DNA of 21,228 nucleotides, taken from positions 39,724 through 60,951 of the forward strand of contig DCTS01000091.1 of assembly GCA_002329645.1 (NCBI GenBank), written 5' to 3'. Numbering within the stretch: position 1 is the stretch's first letter; each line of letters begins with the position of its first letter. The DNA is from Lachnoclostridium sp. UBA1434. GTDB lineage: Bacteria > Bacillota > Clostridia > Lachnospirales > Lachnospiraceae. The notes below the pieces were generated by a model. It made no database searches. It saw only the letters and a list, made by a program, of their open reading frames with translations, and was not told the DNA's origin. Made by a program: the position numbers and the translations under genes. Shown piece after piece: positions 1 to 6,646 of the stretch.

Positions 1-49
1 CGCAACCCTAACGAACGTTAAGTTAATATTATTAAGAAGGAGTGTAAAT

Positions 50-532
50 ATGGATATTGAAAAAAGGCTCAATATATTACAAAACACTTATGCCGCAGCA
101 ATTGCGGAGGCTGTAAACACTTATGAGAATCTCAAGGTATTGGAGGCAGTTGTTGAAAAAAGAAAAGGAAGGCAGGTACAGACAGCACCGTATTTGAATC
201 AGCAATTGGGTATTCAAGATGCTGAAGACGTATTTTATAAGCTTTCAGAAATTTACGGCTGCGCAAACTGGTCTGTAGCAAAAACTGATGACGGTTATGT
301 TGCAACTGCAACTTCATGCAAGCTTAGTGCGCTGTCTAAGAAGATGGGCGGAGCCAACCCCTGCAGCGGCTGGTGCCTTGATCCCATGACAGCCATGCTG
401 TGCGACATATGCAAAACAGACAGCAGTTGCATAACCGTTGAGGGCACCCTGATGAACAGCGACTGCTGTAAAGTCATTATTCATGCCGGACATATTAATA
501 GCGAAAGCAAAAATAGTGCGGATGACGCTTAA
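50..532 (+). CDS. Small cysteine-rich protein, possibly ATC-hydrolase-like
   Basis: A 160-residue soluble protein with no signal peptide or membrane segment. The start is supported by AAGAAGGAG at 34-42, eight bases before the ATG. The N-terminal half is helical and charged. The C-terminal half holds about ten cysteines, including CSGWC, CDIC and a DCC pair near the end. The spacing of an early 'YGCANW', a middle 'SCKL' and a terminal 'EGTLMNSDCCKVII' resembles the L-2-amino-thiazoline-4-carboxylate hydrolase-like/V4R-like sensor folds, but this is a resemblance by eye only. The cysteines could bind metal or act in catalysis. It is probably a single gene: no gene follows closely in an operon, and the next ORF has its own possible promoter. 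Confidence 0.75.
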   Translation: MDIEKRLNILQNTYAAAIAEAVNTYENLKVLEAVVEKRKGRQVQTAPYLNQQLGIQDAEDVFYKLSEIYGCANWSVAKTDDGYVATATSCKLSALSKKMGGANPCSGWCLDPMTAMLCDICKTDSSCITVEGTLMNSDCCKVIIHAGHINSESKNSADDA

Positions 533-566
533 CAGTAATTTGAGTTGGATGATATGTAAAATATAG

Positions 567-594
567 CTTATTTAATCAAGCCGGCACATATAAT
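567..594 (+). promoter_or_regulatory. Possible sporulation (SigE/SigK-like) promoter
   Basis: CATATAAT at 587-594 fits the -10 pattern CATANNNT used by the mother-cell sigma factors. CTTATT at 567-572, 14 bases upstream, is a weak match to the SigE -35. The distance to the LysM-GH18 start at 621 is suitable. The assignment rests on motif match plus the spore-related family of the gene it precedes. Confidence 0.4.
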
Positions 595-620
595 TAATAA
601 AAAAGTAAATGAGGCTATAT

Positions 621-1919
621 ATGGATATATACATAGTACAACCCGGGGATACTCTTGAGTCTATTGCAGAAAGATTTGGCGTGTCGGCAACAAGGCTGGC
701 TCTTGACAATAATCTGACCGAATCAGCCAGCCTGGTTCTCGGACAGACCATTGTGATACTGTATCCGAGGCAGGTCTATATTGTAAAGGAAAATGATACC
801 CTCCAGAGTATAGCTGATGCCCACAATATACCTCTCATGCAGTTGTTAAGAAATAATCCGTATCTGTCTGATAGGGAATTTATATATCCTGGCGAATTGC
901 TTGTAATAAGCTATAACAATAATAAGGGTCTTATTAATACCATAGGCTTTGCCAGCCCGTTCATCGACAGAAATGTTCTGACGAAAATATTGCCCTTTCT
1001 GACTTACGTTACAATATACGGATATCAAGCTAAACCTGACGGCAGTATCGGCAGTGTTGAAGACTCTATGATTATATCGCTTGCCAAAGAGTATGGCGTT
1101 GCACCCCTGCTGATGCTGTCAACCTTCACGCTGCAGGGGGTTGAGAATATTGAAACATATTATATCATACTGGAAAACGAAGGCCTGATAAACAGGCAGA
1201 TTGATAACATCATAGATATTCTCAATGAAAAAGGGCTTTTCGGTGTGCTAATAGCATATCAGTTTATATCTGAAGATAATATAGCGTTATATGAAAGCTA
1301 CACTGATATGCTTGCCGCAGGGCTTCATGATGAAGGCTACCGGCTGTTTGTATCCATTACTCCCTTCGCAGTATCGGATAATAACCAGGTAACCTTCCCA
1401 CGACTGGATTATTCGAATATAGGCAGGGCTGCCGATAAATTTGTACTGATAAATTATACATGGGGACAAAACTTTGGACCGCCCTTGCCGATAACCTCCA
1501 TAAGCATTACAGAAAAGTTCCTTGAATACATCGTAAACCAGGTGCCGCCGGATAAGCTGATTCTAGGAATACCTTCTATAGGCTATGACTGGGAAATTCC
1601 TTATACGGCCGGAATTTCGTCTGTAAGAGCCTTAAGTGTGAACTCGGCAGTTAATCTTGCCCGCAGTGTAGGCGCAATAATTAATTTTGATGAGGTTTCA
1701 TATACTCCTTTTTTTGAGTATACCGTTAGCTATGAGGGCTCACTTATTAATCACATTGTGTGGTTTATTGACGCAAGAACTGTTGATGCGGCTATTAGGC
1801 TTGCCCGCAGAAACAGAATCCCGGGAATAGGGGTCTGGAATATCATGTACTATTACGCCCAACTGTGGCTGGTTATAAACTCCCAATATCAGATAGAAAA
1901 AATATTTCCAGAACCATAG
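621..1919 (+). CDS. LysM-LysM-GH18 protein of the YaaH/SleL family, probably catalytically inactive
   Basis: A 432-residue protein with two N-terminal LysM repeats (about residues 2-46 and 51-96, each beginning Y-I-V then G/N-D-T-L) and a GH18 barrel (about 105-425). YaaH/SleL proteins bind spore cortex peptidoglycan and cleave cortical fragments during germination. The fold signatures are present: 'GIPSIGYDW', 'HIVWFIDART' and the terminal 'GIGVWN'. The acid/base motif, normally D-F-E at the end of GVNIDFE-like, reads A212-Y213-Q214, and the later MTYD-like motif reads INYT. Both catalytic Asp and Glu are therefore missing. I chose ATG 621 because GAGG at 611-614 sits six bases upstream; the in-frame ATG at 609 has no such site. 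A likely role is binding of spore peptidoglycan rather than cleavage. Confidence 0.9.
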   Translation: MDIYIVQPGDTLESIAERFGVSATRLALDNNLTESASLVLGQTIVILYPRQVYIVKENDTLQSIADAHNIPLMQLLRNNPYLSDREFIYPGELLVISYNNNKGLINTIGFASPFIDRNVLTKILPFLTYVTIYGYQAKPDGSIGSVEDSMIISLAKEYGVAPLLMLSTFTLQGVENIETYYIILENEGLINRQIDNIIDILNEKGLFGVLIAYQFISEDNIALYESYTDMLAAGLHDEGYRLFVSITPFAVSDNNQVTFPRLDYSNIGRAADKFVLINYTWGQNFGPPLPITSISITEKFLEYIVNQVPPDKLILGIPSIGYDWEIPYTAGISSVRALSVNSAVNLARSVGAIINFDEVSYTPFFEYTVSYEGSLINHIVWFIDARTVDAAIRLARRNRIPGIGVWNIMYYYAQLWLVINSQYQIEKIFPEP

Positions 1920-1947
1920 CTGTAAATATATAGCTGCCGAATATTTT

Positions 1948-1985
1948 CCTGCTTATTGAGCAATCATGTAAGCAGGATTTCTTAT
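1948..1985 (+). terminator. Probable intrinsic terminator after the LysM-GH18 gene
   Basis: A perfect 8-bp stem (CCTGCTTA at 1948-1955, TAAGCAGG at 1969-1976) with a 13-base loop is followed by ATTTCTTAT. The T-tract is short and interrupted, so termination may be moderate. Confidence 0.55.
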
Positions 1986-2054
1986 GCCTGGAATCCTTCC
2001 GAAACTGCAAATTCAATTAAGCCGTAAAATGTCCTATAGAAGGAGGCAATTATT

Positions 2055-2303
2055 GTGAATTGCAACAGATATGAATGCCCGATATGCCTGGGGCAAAATC
2101 TAATCTTAAAGTATGAAGCGAATTATGTATACACTTATATTCTTGATTCCGACGCTCCGGGACTGCTTAATGCGGAGGAGTTTCTGTCCTGGCTGTATGA
2201 CAGAAGGGAGCTTAAGCACAATCGAACTTACATCGAATGCATCAAATGCGGCGCCCAGTACCCGTATACCTTTATAGCCGGTGTACTTGATCATAGGGAA
2301 TAA
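2055..2303 (+). CDS. Small zinc-ribbon protein of unknown function
   Basis: An 82-residue protein starting at GTG 2055, with AGGAGG at 2041-2046 eight bases upstream. Two CxxC knuckles (CPIC near residue 8, CIKC near residue 61) probably form one zinc ribbon around a polar, tyrosine-rich middle that has no membrane segment. I recognise no named family. Its 3' end converges on the HD-GYP gene, and the shared hairpin at 2302-2345 lies immediately after its stop. Confidence 0.75.
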   Translation: MNCNRYECPICLGQNLILKYEANYVYTYILDSDAPGLLNAEEFLSWLYDRRELKHNRTYIECIKCGAQYPYTFIAGVLDHRE

Positions 2304-2345
2304 AAAAAGCGCATAGCAATCCTGAATACATTCTCTCTGCGCTTT
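2302..2345 (-). terminator. Intrinsic terminator of the HD-GYP gene, between convergent genes
   Basis: AAAGCGCA at 2306-2313 pairs with TGCGCTTT at 2338-2345. On the minus strand the stem runs into seven T residues (2302-2308), which is a canonical terminator for the gene ending at 2387. On the plus strand the same hairpin has a weaker T-rich tail (TTTCATTAT) and may also serve the zinc-ribbon gene. Confidence 0.7.
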
Positions 2346-2386
2346 CATTATCATATAGCTTGCAGCCAAAACAATCGAAGGAGCTA

Positions 2387-3460
2387 TTATATAATAGCGT
2401 CTATTGTTATGCTGTGATTCTTGGACAGGTCTACAAAATCAGAGCCTACACGGACAACCGGCCTTGAAAGGGAGAGCTTGTTTATCATGATTACCTCCCC
2501 TTCCCTTCCGTCACTTAGGCGGACTGTAGTATGAAGATAGGCTTGTACTATCCTTTCCATGAATATTATTAAGAAGCCTGGGTCAAACTTCAGGAAGCCG
2601 TCTCTTTCAAAGCTCTCAACCACATCAAAGGGACAGATGGCTTTCCTGTATCTGCGGTTTGATGTCATTGCATCATATACATCGGCTATGCCGATAATCT
2701 TGGCAAAATCCTCTATCTGATCGGATCTGAAGCCATTGGGATATCCCGTTCCGTCACATCTTTCATGATGCATCAGTGCGGCATATTTTACCCTTATATC
2801 AATCGGATAGTCCTTGAGAAGCTGGTATCCCTTAATCGTATGTGTCTTTATTATATTAAATTCCTGATCCGTAAGCTTTAAGGGCTTTGCAAGTATTTCC
2901 CTGGGGACCAGCATCTTCCCAATATCATGGAGAAGTCCCGCCAGAGTAAGTATTCTGGCTTCCTCCCTGCTAAGCTTGAGCCATACTGCAAAGATACTGC
3001 ATATCAGGGATACATTGAGCGAATGTACATATGTGATATCATCATAATCCCTGATACCATGGAGCATTTCAAAAATATGGGCGCTGTTTCGTCCTTCCCG
3101 GAGTATGCGGTCCGTATCGGCCAGGAGAGCCTCAATATCCAGCACTTCATTGCTGGTTAACATCTGGTTAAAGTTCTTTTCAACATTATTTACCGATTCA
3201 ATATAGGTCTTGTTAAATTTCTTGAATTCAGGAGAATTCCTGAGCATTTCTATGTATGAATCTTCCTTGGCATGCTGCGTGGCAATCTCCATCTTGTACA
3301 CAAACAGCCCATATATGTTATAGAACCTTAACCTGGTAATCATTCTCTCATCAAGCCTGGTGCCCTTGGTAATGACAAGCTGGTCATTCATAGTATATAT
3401 ATCGGCTGCAACTGTCATACCGGGCTCGGCCTGATCAGTCCTTATCCTGATAACCTCCAT
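2387..3460 (-). CDS. HD-GYP domain phosphohydrolase, probable c-di-GMP phosphodiesterase
   Basis: A 357-residue cytoplasmic protein. Residues 1-60 form a small beta-rich N-terminal module often seen before HD-GYP domains; 70-135 is helical linker; 140-300 is the HD-GYP domain. The metal and signature residues are intact: H146, HDIGK (178-182), HH (231-232) and the GYP loop DGTGYP (236-241). HD-GYP proteins hydrolyse c-di-GMP to pGpG or GMP. There is no receiver or GAF domain, so the N-terminal module is the only visible sensor. A PilZ-like or beta-rich tail follows from about 310 ('VRLSDGREGEVIMIN'). A good sigma-A promoter lies at 3503-3531. Substrate specificity cannot be proved from sequence. 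Confidence 0.92.
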   Translation of the reverse strand: MEVIRIRTDQAEPGMTVAADIYTMNDQLVITKGTRLDERMITRLRFYNIYGLFVYKMEIATQHAKEDSYIEMLRNSPEFKKFNKTYIESVNNVEKNFNQMLTSNEVLDIEALLADTDRILREGRNSAHIFEMLHGIRDYDDITYVHSLNVSLICSIFAVWLKLSREEARILTLAGLLHDIGKMLVPREILAKPLKLTDQEFNIIKTHTIKGYQLLKDYPIDIRVKYAALMHHERCDGTGYPNGFRSDQIEDFAKIIGIADVYDAMTSNRRYRKAICPFDVVESFERDGFLKFDPGFLIIFMERIVQAYLHTTVRLSDGREGEVIMINKLSLSRPVVRVGSDFVDLSKNHSITIDAII

Positions 3461-3502
3461 AGCCGCACCCCCATATTCTTATCTATACGTACCTTCTTCT
3501 TC

Positions 3503-3531
3503 AGTATACAATTTTCTGCAAAAAATTACAA
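3503..3531 (-). promoter_or_regulatory. Sigma-A promoter of the HD-GYP gene
   Basis: On the minus strand TTGTAA (3526-3531), a 17-base spacer and TATACT (3503-3508) lie about 43 bases before the ATG at 3460. The -35 matches 4 of 6 and the -10 matches 5 of 6 consensus positions. Confidence 0.6.
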
Positions 3532-3550
3532 GCTACACTTAATCCTTGCT

Positions 3551-3610
3551 TAATTATTGTCGCACCGGAATTAGCTTCTATAATTAATGTCACACTGAGA
3601 TTAGCTTCAT
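3551..3610. repeat. Degenerate 30-bp tandem duplication
   Basis: Two adjacent 30-base units, 3551-3580 and 3581-3610, share 23 of 30 positions, including TAATTA at the start, TGTC near base 8 and ATTAGCTTC at the end. They lie in the gap between exonuclease III and the HD-GYP gene. Confidence 0.6.
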
Positions 3611-3642
3611 GAGGTCGGCCTTGTTTACTTTATTTTGCTGCT

Positions 3643-4398
3643 TTATTCCGTAAGAACAAGCTCCACCGGGCAATGGTCACTTCCCATGACATCCATATGG
3701 AGGATTGTATCCGCAATCCTGTCCTTCAGCCTGTCCGACACAATAAAATAGTCGATACGCCAGCCAACGTTCTTTTCCCTGGCATTGAACATATATGACC
3801 ACCAGGTGTAAGCGCCCTCCATATTCGGATATTTGTATCTGAAGGCATCAATAAACCCGCTGTCCAGCAGCCTGGTCATTTTTGCCCTCTCCTCGGGTGT
3901 AAAGCCTGCATTTTTCACATTTGATTTGGGGTTTTTAAGATCTATCTCCTTATGGGCTACGTTCATGTCCCCGCATATAATCAGCGGCTTTATCTCATCC
4001 AGCCCCATCAGGTAGTCCCTGAAATCATCCTCCCACTGCATGCGATAATCAAGCCTTGCAAGCTCACGCTGGGAATTTGGAGTATATACGGTCACAAGGT
4101 AAAAATCCTCGTACTCGCAGGTAATAACCCTGCCCTCATCATTATGTTTGTCAAGGCCAAGATTGAAGCTGACATTAAGGGGTGTTTTCTTTGTAAAAAC
4201 AGCCGTACCTGAATATCCCTTTTTTGCTGCAGAGTTAAAATACTGTTGATAGCCCTCAAAGGCTATATCTACCTGTTCCGGCTGAAGCTTTGTCTCCTGC
4301 AGGCAGAAGATGTCGGCGTCTGTCTTTCTGAAAAAGTCTTCAAAACCCTTATTGATGCAGGCCCTGAGTCCGTTAACATTCCATGTAATCAGCTTCAT
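3643..4398 (-). CDS. xth: Exodeoxyribonuclease III (AP endonuclease family)
   Basis: A 251-residue Mg-dependent exonuclease/AP endonuclease that incises abasic sites and trims 3' blocks in base excision repair. All family motifs are visible: WNVNGLRA near the N-terminus, LQETK (E35), YTPN (Y105), GDMNVAH (D144, N146), WRIDY (D216) and the terminal SDHCP (D241-H242). Length is normal for the bacterial ExoA/Xth group. AAAGAGGTG lies just upstream of ATG 4398. It is co-directional with the HAD gene 97 bases upstream. Confidence 0.96.
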   Translation of the reverse strand: MKLITWNVNGLRACINKGFEDFFRKTDADIFCLQETKLQPEQVDIAFEGYQQYFNSAAKKGYSGTAVFTKKTPLNVSFNLGLDKHNDEGRVITCEYEDFYLVTVYTPNSQRELARLDYRMQWEDDFRDYLMGLDEIKPLIICGDMNVAHKEIDLKNPKSNVKNAGFTPEERAKMTRLLDSGFIDAFRYKYPNMEGAYTWWSYMFNAREKNVGWRIDYFIVSDRLKDRIADTILHMDVMGSDHCPVELVLTE

Positions 4399-4495
4399 TA
4401 TTTACACCTCTTTGCTTAAAGTTGTTTATACGGAAATCATATATCCTACGCTTATACAATAGCTGCGGTTGTTTATCTTACAATTACCTTATCAT

Positions 4496-5149
4496 TTATC
4501 TGTAACCCATTATTACATCATATAGCTCATCGAGGGTGGCAACTATCCTGTCGGCTCCGGCCGTCTTAAGCTCTTCCCTGCTGCCGAAGCCGTACAACAC
4601 CCCGATGGAGGATATACCGACAGCTTTGGCTCCCTCTATGTCGTATTTGCGGTCACCGACCATTACTACTCCGGACATATCTGTTATATGGTTTTTATCC
4701 AGGGCATATCTTATGACGTCTTCCTTGCGGGAGCGCTGATTATCGTCAAAGGTTGCTCCGCATATGTCATCAAAGTATACATCCAGCCTGAAATTCTTAA
4801 GTATCTGCCTTGCCAGCGGTTCGGGCTTGGAGGTGGCGACTATTATAGTTTTGCCGGCCATTTTCAACTTGGACAGGAATTCCTCCATGCCCTTATATAC
4901 CTCGTTTTCATTAATTCCGTATTGTATAAAATACTCCCTGTATTTTTTCACCGCCAGATCTGCCTGCTCATCTGTAAAGTCATAATATTCCATAAAGCCG
5001 GTCTTAATCGGCGGACCTATATGTCTTGTAAGTGTATCTAAATCCTCTGTCTCAATTCCGAATGATCTTAAGGCGTACTGCACCGATTTCGTAATACCCA
5101 GCTTGGGATTAGTCAATGTCCCGTCAAGATCCATTAAAATATATTGCAT
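4496..5149 (-). CDS. HAD-superfamily phosphatase, phosphoglycolate phosphatase-like
   Basis: A 217-residue subfamily IA HAD hydrolase. Motif I is DLDGT with nucleophile D7 and acid D9; a helical cap spans about 18-80; motif II is the serine in VATSKPEP (S107); motif III is a lysine near 142; motif IV is GDRKYD (165-170). The arrangement fits Gph/PpaX-type enzymes acting on small phosphomonoesters, but the substrate cannot be read from sequence. AAAGGA sits about eight bases before the ATG. It is 73 bases downstream of the DUF951 gene and probably cotranscribed with it and with exonuclease III. Confidence 0.9.
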   Translation of the reverse strand: MQYILMDLDGTLTNPKLGITKSVQYALRSFGIETEDLDTLTRHIGPPIKTGFMEYYDFTDEQADLAVKKYREYFIQYGINENEVYKGMEEFLSKLKMAGKTIIVATSKPEPLARQILKNFRLDVYFDDICGATFDDNQRSRKEDVIRYALDKNHITDMSGVVMVGDRKYDIEGAKAVGISSIGVLYGFGSREELKTAGADRIVATLDELYDVIMGYR

Positions 5150-5222
5150 TTATTAATCCTTTCCGCAGCTTAAGCATATGCCCTTTTGCATAATCCGTGA
5201 TGACTTAAATCATATGGCATTA

Positions 5223-5411
5223 TCATGGCTGTTCCGGTTTTCTGACCTGTCTTATGCTTCTTTCTACCTGCTTTCTGGGAAGCATGACCAGGTGACCACA
5301 GCCAAGGCATTTCAACCTGAAATCCATACCAACCCGCAATATTTCCCATTCATAGCTTCCGCAGGGATGCGGCTTCTTAAGCTTGACTATATCACCCACA
5401 TGATACTCCAT
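5223..5411 (-). CDS. DUF951 family small protein
   Basis: A 62-residue protein matching the conserved DUF951 pattern throughout: 'VGDIVKLKKPHPCGSYEWEI', then 'RVGMDFRLKCLGCGH', then 'LPRKQVE'. It forms a compact beta-barrel-like fold with CLGC as a possible metal knuckle; the function is unknown. GGAGG lies eight bases before ATG 5411. It is the first gene of a minus-strand run (DUF951, HAD, exonuclease III), with its own promoter facing away from the hemolysin III gene. Confidence 0.92.
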   Translation of the reverse strand: MEYHVGDIVKLKKPHPCGSYEWEILRVGMDFRLKCLGCGHLVMLPRKQVERSIRQVRKPEQP

Positions 5412-5455
5412 AATTCATCCTCCGACGCAAAATACCCAATAATATGTATATAAGC

Positions 5456-5484
5456 AGTATAGCATATATTGCCCCTTTTGAAAA
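5456..5484 (-). promoter_or_regulatory. Promoter of the DUF951 gene
   Basis: On the minus strand TTTTCA (5479-5484), a 17-base spacer and TATACT (5456-5461) lie 45 bases before the ATG. The -35 is 4/6 and the -10 is 5/6. Confidence 0.5.
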
Positions 5485-5511
5485 ATATTTTTATAGTTGC
5501 ATTATCGAACC

Positions 5512-5585
5512 GCATGTAGTAGTATTTATATATATCTTATGTAGTATTGGATACTACATTGTATGATTTTTAAAACGTGTAGTGT
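5512..5585. promoter_or_regulatory. Candidate operator with repeated GTAGT half-sites
   Basis: ATGTAGTAT (5539-5547) and ATACTACAT (5551-5559) form a perfect 9-bp inverted repeat with a 3-base centre. Further GTAGT half-sites occur at about 5516 and 5579. The cluster lies between two divergent promoters, as expected for a transcription-factor site serving both genes. The binding protein is unknown. Confidence 0.4.
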
Positions 5586-5618
5586 ATTTTTTCGCTATAA
5601 CTGCTAAAACTATGCACA

Positions 5619-5624
5619 TATAAT
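5619..5624 (+). promoter_or_regulatory. -10 element of the hemolysin III-like gene
   Basis: A perfect TATAAT lies 24 bases upstream of the ATG at 5649. No good -35 is found 16-18 bases upstream (TATAAC at best), so expression may depend on an activator or on the GTAGT elements just upstream. Confidence 0.45.
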
Positions 5625-5648
5625 ATGATCTTTTAAGGAGCTGATATC

Positions 5649-6317
5649 ATGAAATTAAGAAAGCTGAAGGCAAAGGATCCCGGAAGCGCAATGACTCATT
5701 TTATTGGGACGCTTATGGCTGTATTTTCCGCAACGCCCCTACTGCTGAAGGCTGCAGCAAACCCCGGACATGTCCATACGTTATCTCTTGGTATATTCAT
5801 AATTAGCATGATTTTATTATATGTAGCAAGCACAGTATACCATACACTCAATATATCGGCAAAGATTAATAAAAGGCTGAAAAAATTCGACCATATGATG
5901 ATATATGTTCTGATTGCGGGAACTTATACACCTATATGCCTTATTGCACTGGGAGGTACAACAGGTATATTCCTGCTGTCACTTATATGGGGCCTTGCAG
6001 TCATCGGAATAATAGTAACCGGGTTCTGGGTACATTGTCCAAAATGGTTTTCATCAGTTGTATATATAGCTATGGGCTGGACCTGCGTCCTTGCCTTTAC
6101 ACAGCTTATGAATTCCCTTCCGGGTGCTGCTTTTGCGTGGCTTCTTGGCGGAGGCATCATATATACGATAGGCGGGGTAATCTATGCCCTGAAGCTGCCC
6201 TTATTCAACAAACGGCACCGGTTTTTCGGTTCCCATGAGATATTTCATCTGTTTGTCATGGGAGGAAGCTTCTGCCACTTTATCCTGATGTACAAATATA
6301 TAGCCGTCATGTCCTGA
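5649..6317 (+). CDS. Hemolysin III / YqfA-type PAQR-like membrane protein
   Basis: A 222-residue integral membrane protein with about seven hydrophobic segments. The conserved metal-site residues of the PAQR/CREST superfamily are present: S-x-x-x-H in 'STVYHT', Asp in 'KKFDHMMIY', and H-x-x-x-H in 'GSHEIFHLFV' with a further His in 'SFCHF'. Family members are predicted zinc-dependent membrane hydrolases or lipid-homeostasis proteins, and most bacterial ones have no demonstrated activity. AAGGAG at 5635-5640 lies eight bases before the ATG. It is the only plus-strand gene after 2303 and appears monocistronic. Confidence 0.92.
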   Translation: MKLRKLKAKDPGSAMTHFIGTLMAVFSATPLLLKAAANPGHVHTLSLGIFIISMILLYVASTVYHTLNISAKINKRLKKFDHMMIYVLIAGTYTPICLIALGGTTGIFLLSLIWGLAVIGIIVTGFWVHCPKWFSSVVYIAMGWTCVLAFTQLMNSLPGAAFAWLLGGGIIYTIGGVIYALKLPLFNKRHRFFGSHEIFHLFVMGGSFCHFILMYKYIAVMS

Positions 6318-6390
6318 CCGGCAAGGGCCCGGCCTTTAATAAATGAAATTCCATTTATTTAAAATGGCGCCTATCAGACGCTAAATACAG

Positions 6391-6421
6391 CTTCGCCCCT
6401 TTACAATGTAAAGGGGCGAAG
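6391..6421. other. Perfect 14-bp hairpin without a T-tract
   Basis: The arms at 6391-6404 and 6408-6421 are perfectly complementary around a 3-base loop and include a GC-rich CGCCCC/GGGGCG core. Neither strand shows a T-run after the stem, so this is not a standard intrinsic terminator. It could stabilise the 3' ends of both convergent messages. Confidence 0.7.
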
Positions 6422-6513
6422 TGCCATATCTATGTTAAGCAGCCGAATATTTCTGGTAAGGTATCAAGGCAGTATATTATACACTCTTAAGGAGGTAAGG
6501 GATCCGGCTGCGA

Positions 6514-6615
6514 ATGATCAAAGATATGTACGCCGTCCCTTCCCTGCCCGGCATCCGGCATAAGATTCATAATGAATGCTCTAGTATATTATACTCCCGA
6601 AAAATCTTATTGTGA
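6514..6615 (+). CDS. Questionable 33-codon small ORF
   Basis: An ATG-initiated ORF of 33 residues (MIKDMYAVPS...SRKILL) lies downstream of a near-perfect Shine-Dalgarno sequence, AAGGAGGT at 6489-6496. The 17-base gap is too long for normal initiation, and the gap carries one arm of a possible stem. No family is recognised. The SD sequence is the only real support. Confidence 0.15.
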   Translation: MIKDMYAVPSLPGIRHKIHNECSSILYSRKILL

Positions 6616-6646
6616 CAATAGGCCATACTACTGAAAGTTAAAGCAT

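Larger units (their letters stand above)
6318..6646. other. Convergent intergenic region of 329 bp
   Basis: It lies between the 3' ends of the hemolysin III-like gene and pgi. It contains an AT-rich 8-bp hairpin (6338-6359), a perfect 14-bp hairpin (6391-6421), a strong AAGGAGGT at 6489-6496 followed by a 33-codon ORF, a distant inverted repeat (GCAGCCG at 6440-6446, CGGCTGC at 6505-6511), and a 12-bp direct repeat AGTATATTATAC at 6471-6482 and 6583-6594. No recognisable gene was found. Confidence 0.6.

Noticed and set aside
3517..3550. Terminator for exonuclease III
   Set aside because: A weak AAGC/GCTT stem followed by AATTTTTT on the minus strand has too short a stem and a long loop, and it overlaps the HD-GYP promoter.
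6597..6625. Terminator of pgi
   Set aside because: The TATTG/CAATA stem with AGATTTTT on the minus strand is only 5 bp and AT-rich, too weak to list as a feature.
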